A stretch of 64,000 nt of DNA from Pseudomonas libanensis (GCF_001439685.1 NZ_JYLH01000005.1:310001-374000); one strand, 5' to 3'. Numbered from the stretch's first letter, positions 9,000 to 18,105 are shown. Numbers and translations are program-made. Notes: generated from the sequence alone by a model not told the origin.

Positions 9000-10345
9000 A
9001 TACAGACACTACAACTGCGACCGACGACCTCACCGTGCTGATCGTCGAGGACGACCCCCATGTGCTGCTCGGCTGCCAGCAAGCCCTGGCGCTGGAAGAC
9101 ATTCCCAGCGTCGGCGTGGGCAGTGCCGAAGAGGCGCTGCATCGCATCGGCGAAAACTTCGCCGGCATCGTCATCAGCGATATCCGCCTGCCGGGCATCG
9201 ACGGCCTGGAACTGCTGACCCGACTCAAGGCCCTGGATAAAAGCCTGCCGGTGGTGCTGATCACCGGGCACGGCGACATCTCCATGGCGGTCGGTGCCAT
9301 GCGCAATGGCGCTTACGATTTCATGGAAAAGCCCTTCTCCCCCGAGCGCCTGGTGGAAGTCGCCCGCCGCGCCCTGGAGCAGCGCGGGCTGGCGCGGGAA
9401 GTCTGGTCGTTGCGGCGCCAACTGGCCGAGCGCGACTCGTTGGAAGGGCGCATCATTGGCCGCTCGCCGGCGATGCAAAACCTGCGCGAACTGATCGCCA
9501 ACGTCGCCGACACCTCGGCCAACGTGCTGATCGAAGGCGAGACCGGCACCGGCAAGGAATTGGTCGCGCGCTGCCTGCATGATTTCAGCCGGCGCCATTC
9601 CCACCAGTTCGTCGCCTTGAACTGCGGGGGCTTGCCGGAGAACCTGTTCGAAAGCGAAATTTTCGGCCACGAAGCCAATGCCTTTACCGGCGCCGGCAAG
9701 CGCCGCATCGGCAAGATCGAGCACGCCCACCAAGGCACACTTTTCCTCGATGAAGTGGAAAGCATGCCGATCAACCTGCAGATCAAACTGCTGCGTGTCT
9801 TGCAGGAACGCACCCTGGAACGCCTGGGTTCGAACCAGAGCGTGGCGGTGGATTGCCGGGTTATCGCCGCCACCAAGTCCGACCTCGACGAACTGAGCCG
9901 CGCCAGCCAGTTCCGCAGTGACCTGTACTACCGCCTCAATGTGGTGACCCTGGAACTGCCGCCCCTGCGCGAACGGCGCGAAGACATCCTGCAGCTGTTC
10001 GAACACTTCCTGCAGCAATCGTCACTGCGCTTCGACCGCAGCGTCCCGGACCTCGACAACCAGACCCTGTCCAGCCTGATGAGCCACGACTGGCCGGGCA
10101 ACGTGCGGGAGCTACGCAACGTCGCCGAACGCTTCGCCCTCGGCCTGCCCGCCTTCAAGAAAAGCGGCACCGGCAGCGGTAACCAGGGCCTGGCCTTTAC
10201 CGAGGCAGTGGAAGCCTTTGAGCGCAACCTGCTCAGCGACGCCCTGCAACGCAGCGGCGGCAACCTGACCCAGGCCAGCCAGGAACTGGGAATGGCCAAG
10301 ACCACGTTGTTCGACAAGGTCAAGAAATACGGGCTGAGCCACTGA
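8996..10345 (+). CDS. aauR: sigma-54-dependent response regulator (AauR/DctD type)
   Basis: A 449-residue NtrC-family activator: receiver domain (residues about 10-125, VLIVEDDP and ISDIRLPGIDG), AAA+ domain with Walker A GETGTGKE and LFLDEVESMP, and a C-terminal Fis-type helix-turn-helix (GGNLTQASQELGMAKTTLFDKVKKYGL). The sigma-54 contact loop reads NAFTGA instead of GAFTGA. Its partner is the kinase encoded just upstream. The probable target is the -24/-12 promoter and TTCGG-N4-CCGAA sites upstream of gltI. Confidence 0.86.
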   Translation: MNTDTTTATDDLTVLIVEDDPHVLLGCQQALALEDIPSVGVGSAEEALHRIGENFAGIVISDIRLPGIDGLELLTRLKALDKSLPVVLITGHGDISMAVGAMRNGAYDFMEKPFSPERLVEVARRALEQRGLAREVWSLRRQLAERDSLEGRIIGRSPAMQNLRELIANVADTSANVLIEGETGTGKELVARCLHDFSRRHSHQFVALNCGGLPENLFESEIFGHEANAFTGAGKRRIGKIEHAHQGTLFLDEVESMPINLQIKLLRVLQERTLERLGSNQSVAVDCRVIAATKSDLDELSRASQFRSDLYYRLNVVTLELPPLRERREDILQLFEHFLQQSSLRFDRSVPDLDNQTLSSLMSHDWPGNVRELRNVAERFALGLPAFKKSGTGSGNQGLAFTEAVEAFERNLLSDALQRSGGNLTQASQELGMAKTTLFDKVKKYGLSH

Positions 10346-10683
10346 TGGACCTGTTTTTGAAGGCCGCCCTCGGCGCGGCGGTGGTGTTGATCCTCGCAGC
10401 GTTGGCCAAGACCAGGAACTATTACATCGCAGGGCTGGTGCCGCTGTTTCCGACCTTTGCGTTGATCGCCCACTACATCGTCGGTAAAGGCCGTTCGGTG
10501 GAGGATTTGAAGACCACCATTGTGTTTGGAATGTGGTCGATCATTCCGTATTTTGTGTATCTGGCGACGCTGTATGTGATGGTGGACCGGATGCGGCTGG
10601 AAGCGTCACTCGCTGTGGCGGCCGTGGCGTGGTTGATGGCCGCGACGGTACTGGTCAGCGTGTGGGTACGCCTCCATACCTGA
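10345..10683 (+). CDS. glpM: GlpM-family small inner-membrane protein
   Basis: A 112-residue hydrophobic protein with about four predicted transmembrane helices and the GlpM-family core AKTRNYYIAGLVPLFPTFAL. GlpM of P. aeruginosa has been linked to alginate production; the molecular function is unknown. The ATG overlaps the aauR stop by one base (TGATG), so it is co-translated with the two-component system. A bidirectional hairpin terminator follows. Confidence 0.8.
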   Translation: MDLFLKAALGAAVVLILAALAKTRNYYIAGLVPLFPTFALIAHYIVGKGRSVEDLKTTIVFGMWSIIPYFVYLATLYVMVDRMRLEASLAVAAVAWLMAATVLVSVWVRLHT

Positions 10684-10691
10684 CTCAACTC

Positions 10692-10739
10692 GGGCAAAAA
10701 TATGGGAGAGGGGCAAGCCCCCTCCCACTTTTTTTGCCC
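10692..10739. terminator. bidirectional terminator containing a REP core
   Basis: GGGCAAAAA at the left and TTTTTTGCCC at the right flank a REP-like stem (GGGAGAGGGG / CCCCCTCCC). The A and T tracts provide U-runs in both directions, which fits its place between the convergent glpM and response-regulator genes. Confidence 0.75.
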
Positions 10740-10747
10740 GCAGTATG

Positions 10748-12139
10748 TCAGCGGACTATCTTGTCGACTTGGATGCCTAGCTTTTTCAGGCGATACCAGA
10801 AGCTGCGCTCGGAAATCCCGATGCGCTGCGCCGCCGCGGCCTGAACGCCATTGCTCTCTTGCAATGCCGCGAGGATGTAGGCCTTCTCCACCTCCGCCAA
10901 CGCCGCATCCAGGTCCCGCGGCACGCCCGGCCCGTCGCTGAGGACCGCCGTCATCTCGCTCGGCTTGGAAGCAAACAGATACCCGGGCAAATCAATATCT
11001 TCGATCACCGGCGACGCCGCCACGATGGTCGCACGCTCCACGCAGTTCTGTAGCTCGCGGATATTGCCCGGCCAGTGATACGCCGCCATGGCCTGCAACG
11101 CCTCGGGGCTGAAACCGGTAATGCGTTTGCCGGCAGTGGCGCTCAAGGTCCGGGCAAAGTGCCGGGCCAGGGGTGCGATGTCTTCCACGCGCTCGCGCAA
11201 GGCCGGCAGCGGAATCGGGAACACGTTGAGGCGGTAATACAGGTCTTCACGAAACTCTTTGTTGGCCACTGCATCCAGCAGGTTCTTGTTGGTGGCGGCG
11301 ATCACCCGCACATCCACCTTGCGCTCCCGCGGGTCGCCCACCGGCTCGATCACCCGCTCTTGCAAGGCACGCAAAATCTTGGCCTGCAATGCCAGTGGCA
11401 TATCCCCGACTTCGTCGAGAAACAACGTGCCTTTGTCGGCTTGCATGAAGCGCCCGACCCGGTCGGCCACGGCGCCGGTGAAAGCGCCTTTGCGATGGCC
11501 GAACATTTCACTTTCCAGCAGGCCTTCAGGAATCGCCGCGCAGTTGACTGCCACGAAAGGTTTGTCGGCGCGGCTGCCGTGCTTGTGGATGGCGCGGGCG
11601 ACCATTTCCTTGCCGGTACCGCTTTCGCCGGTCAGCAGGATGGTCGCGCTGCTGTCACGTACCGAATCCACCGCCTGCAATACCTTGCGGAACGCCGGGC
11701 TGTCGCCGACCAGGCTGTCAAACTGTGCATGCTCGTCCAGTTCGGCGCGCATGCGGGCGTTATCGCGCATGATGTCGCGAAATTGCAGGGCCTTGGCCAC
11801 GGTGATGTCCAGCTCGTCGATATCGAACGGCTTGGCGATGTAGTCATAGGCGCCGTTGCGCATCGATTGCACGGCATTTTTCACCGTGCTGTAGGCGGTC
11901 ATCACGATCACCGGCACCTGGGGGTAGCGCAGCTTGATCTCGGCCAACAGCGCCGGGCCATCCATGCCCGGCATGCGCCAGTCGCTGATGACCAGGTCGA
12001 TGTCCTCATCTCCCAGTACCTTGAGGGCATGCAGGCCGTTGCCCGCGCTGAATACCTGGATGCCGTTCTGGCTCAGGGCGGACGACAACAGGTCACACAG
12101 CTTGGGCTCGTCATCCACCACTAATACGTTATGCGTCAT
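10748..12139 (-). CDS. NtrC-family sigma-54-dependent response regulator
   Basis: A 463-residue activator: N-terminal receiver (VLVVDDEPKLCDLL; phospho-acceptor in VISDWRMPGMDG), central AAA+ domain with Walker A GESGTGKE, intact GAFTGA in FGHRKGAFTGA and LFLDEVGDMPLALQ, and a Fis-type helix-turn-helix at the end (GVQAAAAQRIGISERSFWYRLKKLGI). The in-frame extension upstream of 12139 is antisense-like and was dropped in favour of MTHNVLVVDDE. The start overlaps the end of the kinase gene. It is the last gene of a six-gene operon and probably activates that operon's own sigma-54 promoter near 18.18 kb. Confidence 0.88.
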   Translation of the reverse strand: MTHNVLVVDDEPKLCDLLSSALSQNGIQVFSAGNGLHALKVLGDEDIDLVISDWRMPGMDGPALLAEIKLRYPQVPVIVMTAYSTVKNAVQSMRNGAYDYIAKPFDIDELDITVAKALQFRDIMRDNARMRAELDEHAQFDSLVGDSPAFRKVLQAVDSVRDSSATILLTGESGTGKEMVARAIHKHGSRADKPFVAVNCAAIPEGLLESEMFGHRKGAFTGAVADRVGRFMQADKGTLFLDEVGDMPLALQAKILRALQERVIEPVGDPRERKVDVRVIAATNKNLLDAVANKEFREDLYYRLNVFPIPLPALRERVEDIAPLARHFARTLSATAGKRITGFSPEALQAMAAYHWPGNIRELQNCVERATIVAASPVIEDIDLPGYLFASKPSEMTAVLSDGPGVPRDLDAALAEVEKAYILAALQESNGVQAAAAQRIGISERSFWYRLKKLGIQVDKIVR

Positions 12140-13907
12140 GCCCGTCCTCGTCTTCGCCGTCGTCTTCACCGTTAGCCGGAATGTACAGGCTGAACGTGGC
12201 GCCGGCATCTTTCTCGCTGGCGCATTCGATGCTGCCGTCATGACTTTCCATGATCGAATAGACTTTGGCCAGGCCCAGCCCGGTGCCCGACGCCTTGGTG
12301 GTGACGAATGGCGTAAAGATGCGCTCGACCATATCCGTGGCAATGCCCTGGCCGGTGTCGGCGATGCTGATCACTGTGTTGCCGCCGACGCTGCGGATCC
12401 CCAGGGTCAGGCGCCCGCCTTCGGGCATCGCATCGATAGCATTGAGAATCAGGTTGAGGCAGGCCTGCTTGAGCTGCTTGGCGTCGGCGTAGATGGTGGC
12501 CTCGGGCGCCTGGTCGTCAATCTGGGCATCGATGTTGTGGCTGCTCAGCTCCGGGCTGCAGAAACCGAGGATCTCTTCCACCAATGTGCGGGCCGGCTGC
12601 AACACGCGGATCGGTGGGTTGGGCTTGGCGAAGTCGAGGAACTCGGTGATCAGGTCGTTGATGCGGCTGACCTCGCTGATGACATATTCCAGATGGCGCT
12701 TGTCGGTATCCGCGAGGTCGGCGCGCCGGTGTAACAGTTGGGTGGCGGTCTTGATGATGCCCAGCGGGTTGCGGATTTCGTGGGCCAGGCCCATGGCGAC
12801 TTCACCCAGGGCGTGCAGGCGATCACGTCGGCGCAGTTGGGCTTCGAGGTGATGCAATTCACCCAGACGCTCGGTCATGTGGTTGAAGGTGCTGCTCAAT
12901 TGCGCCAGTTCGTCACCGCCGCTGACCATCACGCGGTGCGTGTAATTGCCCGAAATCACCGCGTCCACGCCCTCGGACAAGTCCCGCAAGGGCTTGGTCA
13001 GGCGCCGCGACACCAGCAACCCGGCCGCCAGGGACAGGGCCGAGCTGAGCAGGAAGATCAGCACGAACAGGTTGCTCTGGTTCACCAGCCCCACCAGGCT
13101 GGTATGACGCAACAGGCCGCTGAAGATCACCCCTTGCAGCTCGCCGGCATCGTTGAAGATCGGCCAATACAAGCCGCTGTACTGGTTGGTGAACTGCTCG
13201 CTGGGTTGTTTGGTACTGCGCAGTGCAGCCTCGACGTTTTTCGGGATGCGCGACGGGTGATTCTCGAAGCGCTGGGTGGAAAATATTTCGGAAAAGCCAG
13301 CGGGGTTGGCCAGGTAAAGACGCAGGTCAAGGGAGTGCACATCGGCCACGCTGGTAAGGAAACTGCTGTCCAGATAGGTCGCGACCAACAGCAGGTAATC
13401 AATGCCGTCACGGCTGGTTTCGAAAGTCGACACCACCAGGCCGGTGCTCACCCCGGCGACTTGCACGGTCTGCAGCACCGCGTTGCTGGTCAGGCTGATC
13501 TGCCTGACGATGTCATCGGCGGCCGTGCTGAATACCACTTTATGGTCACTGGTGCGAATCAGCGCCACCACGTCGATATCGGTAGCCTCGGCGATATCGG
13601 CGGTCAGCCGGTCATGCTTGGCGGCTTGTTTGGACGACGGCGGGCTGGTGTAGCGCAGGAACAGTTTGGCCATGCGCGCGTTGTCATGAAGGATGTCGCC
13701 GATCTCGTCCTTGACGATCTTGGTCGACTCTTGCAGCCAGATGCGTACGTTGCTGTCGAAAATCTGCGACAGCGTGGTGGCGGCCAGCTCGGCCGCGATC
13801 ATGGTCGGAATAACGCTGACCAGCCAGAACGCCAGCACCAGCTTGCGCTGGACGCTCCAACGCGAAATGGCAAAGGGGCGGGCTTTCTGGCGGGTCTTGG
13901 TGATCAT
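12129..13907 (-). CDS. NtrB-like membrane sensor histidine kinase
   Basis: A 592-residue kinase. An N-terminal transmembrane helix (about residues 20-42), an extracytoplasmic sensor of about 220 residues, a second helix (LFVLIFLLSSALSLAAGLLV), HAMP, HisKA with the phospho-acceptor in GLAHEIRNPLGIIKTA, and an ATPase domain (LNLILNAIDAM, DTGQGI, GTGLGLAKVYSIM). The start MITKTRQKARPF overlaps the upstream acyltransferase stop (TGATG). It presumably phosphorylates the overlapping NtrC-type regulator; the ligand is unknown. Confidence 0.87.
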   Translation of the reverse strand: MITKTRQKARPFAISRWSVQRKLVLAFWLVSVIPTMIAAELAATTLSQIFDSNVRIWLQESTKIVKDEIGDILHDNARMAKLFLRYTSPPSSKQAAKHDRLTADIAEATDIDVVALIRTSDHKVVFSTAADDIVRQISLTSNAVLQTVQVAGVSTGLVVSTFETSRDGIDYLLLVATYLDSSFLTSVADVHSLDLRLYLANPAGFSEIFSTQRFENHPSRIPKNVEAALRSTKQPSEQFTNQYSGLYWPIFNDAGELQGVIFSGLLRHTSLVGLVNQSNLFVLIFLLSSALSLAAGLLVSRRLTKPLRDLSEGVDAVISGNYTHRVMVSGGDELAQLSSTFNHMTERLGELHHLEAQLRRRDRLHALGEVAMGLAHEIRNPLGIIKTATQLLHRRADLADTDKRHLEYVISEVSRINDLITEFLDFAKPNPPIRVLQPARTLVEEILGFCSPELSSHNIDAQIDDQAPEATIYADAKQLKQACLNLILNAIDAMPEGGRLTLGIRSVGGNTVISIADTGQGIATDMVERIFTPFVTTKASGTGLGLAKVYSIMESHDGSIECASEKDAGATFSLYIPANGEDDGEDEDGHDA

Positions 13908-15031
13908 CAGGTTTCGCTTATCGCAGCAGCCATGGCAGGGTCGGAACGATCCGGTCGAATAAACAGTTTCACAAGCTTGAGCAGGCCGTTGACCAGCCGG
14001 TTGCGGTGGCGGAAGAACAGGCTGTTGCCCTGGAACTCGCACCCCAGGCGCAGTTTACTGGCATACCCGGCCTGGCCGCACTCGTACAGCGGGATATTGT
14101 GTTGAATGCAATAGTCGACATTGGTCAGCCAACTGCGAAAGTACAGGTTGTATTCGCGGCTGAACTGGATGTCGTGGCCAAAGAACTTGTCCACCAGCCG
14201 ATGCTCGTCCAGCAGGATCAGGTTGAACGCCACCAGGTGTTCGCCCACCCAGTAAAGAACACAGACCGCCCGCTCGTTGAGTTGTTCGAGCACTTGCGTG
14301 AAGTAACCGGCGGGCAGGCGCTCGAACTGCAGGTCCGCGCGCATCAGCGTTGCTTCATACAGGCGCATGACCTCAGGCAGCACGTCATCGATATTACGGC
14401 GCCACTCGACCCGCGGCCCCGGTGCGCGCAGCTTGCGGCGCAGGTCCTTGCGCGTGGATTTGCCCAGCGACCCCAGGTACGCGTCCACCGAACCGTAGGG
14501 CAGCGGCAACACACCAGTCGGCAGACTTGGCATGCTTTGAAAGCCCGCGGCGCGGCAGCTATCGACCCAATGCGGGTCGTTGCTCGGCGCGTCCTTGACC
14601 GCCACCAACCCGATACCGAACTGATTGGCATCGCCACGCGCAGCCGCCAGCAACCGTTGCAGCAACAACGGGCGCCGGGCCTCTGGCACATGGCTGGCGA
14701 CCCCGGCATCACAGCGCTCAGCCACCGGCGAACCGATGGCGTACAACGCCACTTGCAAAGCACCCGGCCACAGCCGGTCCAGGCGCTCGGTCAGGCGCTT
14801 GCCGGCCCCCGACACTGTGGTGTCGAGGCGATAATGGGTGATGAACGCGGCAGCCACAGCCACCAGGGTTTGATCCTGGTAGACCGCCAGGTAACGCCAC
14901 TGAAAGTCATCGATGGCGGCGTTTTCCACGGCCAGGTAATAGTCCCAATCCTCCAGGGCACCGGGAAAACAGTCGTTCCAGGCATCGCGCTGAATGGCGC
15001 GGATGGTCGGGAAGGCTTGGGTGGTTAGCAC
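13907..15031 (-). CDS. FemAB/GNAT-like (BioF2-type) acyltransferase
   Basis: A 374-residue soluble protein whose C-terminal half matches the FemAB/Acetyltransf_6 fold: RKDLRRKLR, a central VLYWVGEHLVAFNLIL strand pair, and the ECGQAGYASKLRLGCE segment near the end. Enzymes of this fold move acyl or aminoacyl groups to amines. The substrate is unknown; the gene is tightly linked to an aminotransferase and a phosphatase, so acylation of an amine made by that pathway is an inference. It overlaps the kinase gene by one base. Confidence 0.7.
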   Translation of the reverse strand: MLTTQAFPTIRAIQRDAWNDCFPGALEDWDYYLAVENAAIDDFQWRYLAVYQDQTLVAVAAAFITHYRLDTTVSGAGKRLTERLDRLWPGALQVALYAIGSPVAERCDAGVASHVPEARRPLLLQRLLAAARGDANQFGIGLVAVKDAPSNDPHWVDSCRAAGFQSMPSLPTGVLPLPYGSVDAYLGSLGKSTRKDLRRKLRAPGPRVEWRRNIDDVLPEVMRLYEATLMRADLQFERLPAGYFTQVLEQLNERAVCVLYWVGEHLVAFNLILLDEHRLVDKFFGHDIQFSREYNLYFRSWLTNVDYCIQHNIPLYECGQAGYASKLRLGCEFQGNSLFFRHRNRLVNGLLKLVKLFIRPDRSDPAMAAAISET

Positions 15032-15067
15032 AGATTGCCCTTATTTCTATGGCGAACGCCGATCCAA

Positions 15068-15169
15068 TGTGGGAGCTGGCTTGCCTGCGATGCAGGCGCC
15101 GCGGTGTATCAGGCGGATTGCAGTGATGCCATCGCAGCGGTGCGGCGATCCGACAAGCCAGCTCCCACA
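15068..15169. repeat. REPIN overlapping the 3' end of the esterase gene
   Basis: Inverted pair of TGTGGGAGCTGGCTTG-type REP arms (15068-15090 and about 15148-15169) with a spacer containing GATGCCATCGCAGC. The esterase stop codon (15109-15111) lies inside the spacer, so the last roughly 20 codons of that gene come from repeat DNA. Confidence 0.85.
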
Positions 15170-16017
15170 GGGGCCTGCATTGATTTGAAGACTGTGTGCT
15201 GCGCGACAAACCCGGCACTCAACTCGATCACCCGCCGGTACTGCAAATCGACCGTGATCATGTGGTAGCAGTTGTCCAACAGGATCTTGCTCACCGGTCC
15301 ACCGAGGTGACGCTCCACGTAGTCGGCGTTCCAACGGCTGGTGATGTCATCCTCGATGGAGTGCAACACCAGCGCCGGTACCTTGACCTGGGGCATGCGT
15401 TTCTTGACCACGGCGTTCATACGGTGCAACTCGCGCACTGTGATGCCTTCCATGGTCAGCAACCCCGCCTCGCTGCTTTCCCCTTCCTTCATCTGCCGCT
15501 CGACGATGGCCCGCAGGCGCTCGTTCTTGATGCCGTAAGGCGGCTTCTCTTCGAAGCGGCAGATGTGCACGCCGAACGGAATCTTCATCAGCAACGGCGT
15601 GAGGAACGCCAGCTTGTTAATGCTCCAGCCGTCGTACTTCAAGGTGGTGGAATACATCAGCAGCCCGTCGACTTGCCCTGGGTGTTCAGATGCGACATAC
15701 ATCGACATCACCGCCCCCATGGACAAGCCACCGACGAACACCTGCTCGTGGCGTTGCCTGACCTGTACGAAGGTTTTGCGCACGCCTTCGTACCAGTCCA
15801 GCCAACCGGTGGCTTGCAGGTCGCTGTTGTCGCCGCAATGCCCGGCCAACGTCGGCACATACACCGTGCAGTTACCCGCCTTGACCAGGCCCTTGGCGAC
15901 CTGGCGCAACTCGGTCGGTGTGCCGGTCAGGCCGTGGATCAACAGGATCCCGACCGGACCATCACCGAGAACGAAGCCGGCAGTGCCTTCACCGAGGTCG
16001 ATCCCTTGAGCATTCAC
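15109..16017 (-). CDS. alpha/beta-hydrolase, carboxylesterase/monoacylglycerol-lipase-like
   Basis: A 302-residue serine hydrolase of the Est30-like carboxylesterase family. The oxyanion segment is LLIHGLTGTPTEL, the nucleophile elbow GLSMG (Ser99), and the later acid and His lie in LVLHSIEDDITS and LDNCYHMITVD. It should cleave esters in the cytoplasm; the substrate is unknown. The start overlaps the aminotransferase stop (ATGA). The final 20 or so residues are translated from a REPIN and are probably not part of the ancestral protein, which would end near KSMQAPVGA. Confidence 0.82.
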   Translation of the reverse strand: MNAQGIDLGEGTAGFVLGDGPVGILLIHGLTGTPTELRQVAKGLVKAGNCTVYVPTLAGHCGDNSDLQATGWLDWYEGVRKTFVQVRQRHEQVFVGGLSMGAVMSMYVASEHPGQVDGLLMYSTTLKYDGWSINKLAFLTPLLMKIPFGVHICRFEEKPPYGIKNERLRAIVERQMKEGESSEAGLLTMEGITVRELHRMNAVVKKRMPQVKVPALVLHSIEDDITSRWNADYVERHLGGPVSKILLDNCYHMITVDLQYRRVIELSAGFVAQHTVFKSMQAPVGAGLSDRRTAAMASLQSA

Positions 16018-17408
16018 CGCTTGGTCGCTCGCACCAGCAGTTGCTCCAGCAACTTCAGGCCCAGGTCGATTTCCGGGTAGCTGATTTCCAGGGACGGGGC
16101 CAGGGTGATCACGTTCTTGTAGTAACCGCCTACGTCGAGGATCAACCCCAGTTTCTGGCCGTCTACGACCATGTCGCCTTTCATGCCTTCTTCGACCATG
16201 TAGTCCAGGGTCGCCTTGTCCGGTGTGAAGCCGTCCGGCCCGCAGATTTCGCAGCGCAGCGCCAGGCCCAGGCCATCGACGTCGCCGATGATCGGGAAGC
16301 GTTTCTGCAGGTCTTGCAAGCCTTCCAGGAAGTATTTGCCCTTGGCCATGACCATCGCGCCGTAGTCGACTTCGCTGGTCATCTTGAACATCTCCAGGCC
16401 CACCGCCGTACCCAACGGGTTGGAGGCGAAGGTGGAGTGGGTCGAACCTGGCGGGAAGATCTTCGGGTTGATCAACTCTTCACGGGCCCAGATGCCGCCC
16501 AGTGGGTTGAGGCCGTTGGTCAGCGCCTTGCCGAACACGATCACGTCCGGCTGTACGTCGAAGTGTTCGATCGACCACAGCTTGCCGGTGCGGTAGAAGC
16601 CCATCTGGATTTCATCCGATACCATCAGGATGCCGTGCTGGTCCAGCACATGCTTGAGTTCGCGATAGAAGTTCATCGGCGGGATCACGTAGCCGCCGGT
16701 GCCCTGGATCGGCTCCACATAGAACGCTGCATATTCGCACTGTTTGGTTTTAGGGTCCCAGACGCCGTTGTATTCAGTCTCGAACAAGCGCGCGAATTGT
16801 TGCACGCAGTGGCTGCCGTATTCTTCCTTGGTCATGCCTTTCGGGCCACGGAAGTGATACGGGAACGGGATAAAGTTGGCGCGCTCGCCAAAGTGACCGT
16901 AGCGACGACGGTAGCGGAAGCTGGAAGTAATCGATGAGGCGCCGAGGGTACGGCCATGGTAGCCGCCCTCGAAGGCGAACATCAGGCTCTTGCCGTTGCT
17001 GGCGTTACGCACCACCTTCAACGAGTCTTCAATCGATTGCGAACCGCCGACGTTGAAGTGCACACGGCCATCGAGGCCGAACTTGTTCTTGGCATCGACC
17101 GCGATCATTTCCGACAGCTCGATCTTGCCTTTGTGCAGGTACTGGCTGGCGATTTGCGGCAGGGTGTCGATCTGCTTTTTCAGCGCGTTGTTCAGGCGCG
17201 GGTTGGCATAGCCGAAGTTGACGGCCGAGTACCACATTTGCAGGTCGAGGTAGGCCTGGTCTTCGGTGTCCCAAACATAAGAGCCTTCGCAGCGACTGAA
17301 AATACGCGGCGGCTCGATGTAGTGAACGGTGTCGCCGTAGGAGCAGTACTTGGCTTCTTTATCCAGCAGAACCTGGTCTTCGGCGGTAGCGATACGGATA
17401 TCAGACAT
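16014..17408 (-). CDS. class III PLP-dependent aminotransferase
   Basis: A 464-residue fold-type I aminotransferase of the GABA/ornithine/diaminobutyrate group. Features: GGSQSIEDSLKVVRN, FEGGYHGRTLGASSIT, VEPIQGTGGYVIPP, the cofactor Asp in MVSDEIQMGF, and the Schiff-base lysine (Lys294) in FGKALTNGLNPLGG. It moves an amino group between an omega-amino or aldehyde-type substrate and a keto acid. The substrate cannot be read from the sequence. It overlaps the phosphatase gene upstream by 8 bp and the esterase downstream by 4 bp, so all are translated together. Confidence 0.9.
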   Translation of the reverse strand: MSDIRIATAEDQVLLDKEAKYCSYGDTVHYIEPPRIFSRCEGSYVWDTEDQAYLDLQMWYSAVNFGYANPRLNNALKKQIDTLPQIASQYLHKGKIELSEMIAVDAKNKFGLDGRVHFNVGGSQSIEDSLKVVRNASNGKSLMFAFEGGYHGRTLGASSITSSFRYRRRYGHFGERANFIPFPYHFRGPKGMTKEEYGSHCVQQFARLFETEYNGVWDPKTKQCEYAAFYVEPIQGTGGYVIPPMNFYRELKHVLDQHGILMVSDEIQMGFYRTGKLWSIEHFDVQPDVIVFGKALTNGLNPLGGIWAREELINPKIFPPGSTHSTFASNPLGTAVGLEMFKMTSEVDYGAMVMAKGKYFLEGLQDLQKRFPIIGDVDGLGLALRCEICGPDGFTPDKATLDYMVEEGMKGDMVVDGQKLGLILDVGGYYKNVITLAPSLEISYPEIDLGLKLLEQLLVRATKR

Positions 17409-18105
17409 GATGGAAGAGTTCCTGATTGTCAGCAGAGGTATTGAAGGTGGTGGCGTTGGCGGCGATGCCCTGTGGCAGCTTGGCCAGCAATGCAGGCACT
17501 TCGGCGAAGGTGTCGAAGCGCGCGTGAGGAATCTGGTTGGCGACGCAATATTCGGCGAGGCTGCCTTTGGCGAACACGAAGTCCGCAGTGGAGGCCACGC
17601 ACATGTCCGATTTGCCGTCGCCGATCACCAGCACGCGCTTGTTGCGCGGGGTGGATTTGCACTTGCAGTTGCCGGACGCGGCGCGGCACGCATCGCTGGC
17701 ATAGGGGAAGTCGATGCGCCAGCTGTTGTGGTCGACCTGGCGCAGGCGGTTGGCAAGGATCGGCAGCAGGGTCACGTAGTGGCGGGACAGGATGCGGGCG
17801 ATGCCTTGTTCGATGCCGTCGCTGACCACTTCGATGGTCGCGCCCAGGTCCATGACGTGATCGACGAAATCCGGAAAATCCGGGTCGATCTCGACGCTGT
17901 CGAAATACGCCAGCAGTTCACTTGGGGTCGCCTTGATCAGCGCCAGTTGGCGGCTCAGGCATTCGCGTGAACCGATGTGCCCATCCAGCCATTGCTGTTC
18001 GATGGTTTCCCACTCGGGGCCGGCGAAGCGTTGGAGTACGTTGTCGATGACATCCGTGGGGGTAATGGTCCCATCGAAGTCACACACGATATGCCAGTGG
18101 ATCAT
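17401..18105 (-). CDS. MtnX-like HAD-IB phosphatase
   Basis: A 234-residue HAD-superfamily subfamily IB phosphatase. The nucleophile motif is CDFDGTITPTD (Asp9, Asp11), motif II lies around VEVVSDG, and motif III/IV is RVLVIGDGKSDMCVA. Relatives include MtnX and phosphoserine phosphatase, which hydrolyse small phosphomonoesters. I chose MIHWHIVCDF with a GGAAAGG ribosome-binding site over the longer frame. It is the first gene of the operon, about 60 bp downstream of a -24/-12 promoter. The pathway is not the methionine salvage pathway as far as can be seen; no other mtn gene is present. Confidence 0.83.
   Translation of the reverse strand: MIHWHIVCDFDGTITPTDVIDNVLQRFAGPEWETIEQQWLDGHIGSRECLSRQLALIKATPSELLAYFDSVEIDPDFPDFVDHVMDLGATIEVVSDGIEQGIARILSRHYVTLLPILANRLRQVDHNSWRIDFPYASDACRAASGNCKCKSTPRNKRVLVIGDGKSDMCVASTADFVFAKGSLAEYCVANQIPHARFDTFAEVPALLAKLPQGIAANATTFNTSADNQELFHHV

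Noticed and set aside
11075..14105. Long plus-strand frames opposite the NtrC-type regulator and kinase (11075-12124, 12738-14105)
   Set aside because: Antisense shadows of the regulator and sensor kinase; the minus-strand proteins carry complete domain motifs and overlapping stop/start codons.
17401..18105. Identification of the HAD phosphatase as methionine-salvage MtnX
   Set aside because: Only the fold matches; no other mtn gene is near and the neighbours are an aminotransferase, an esterase and an acyltransferase.
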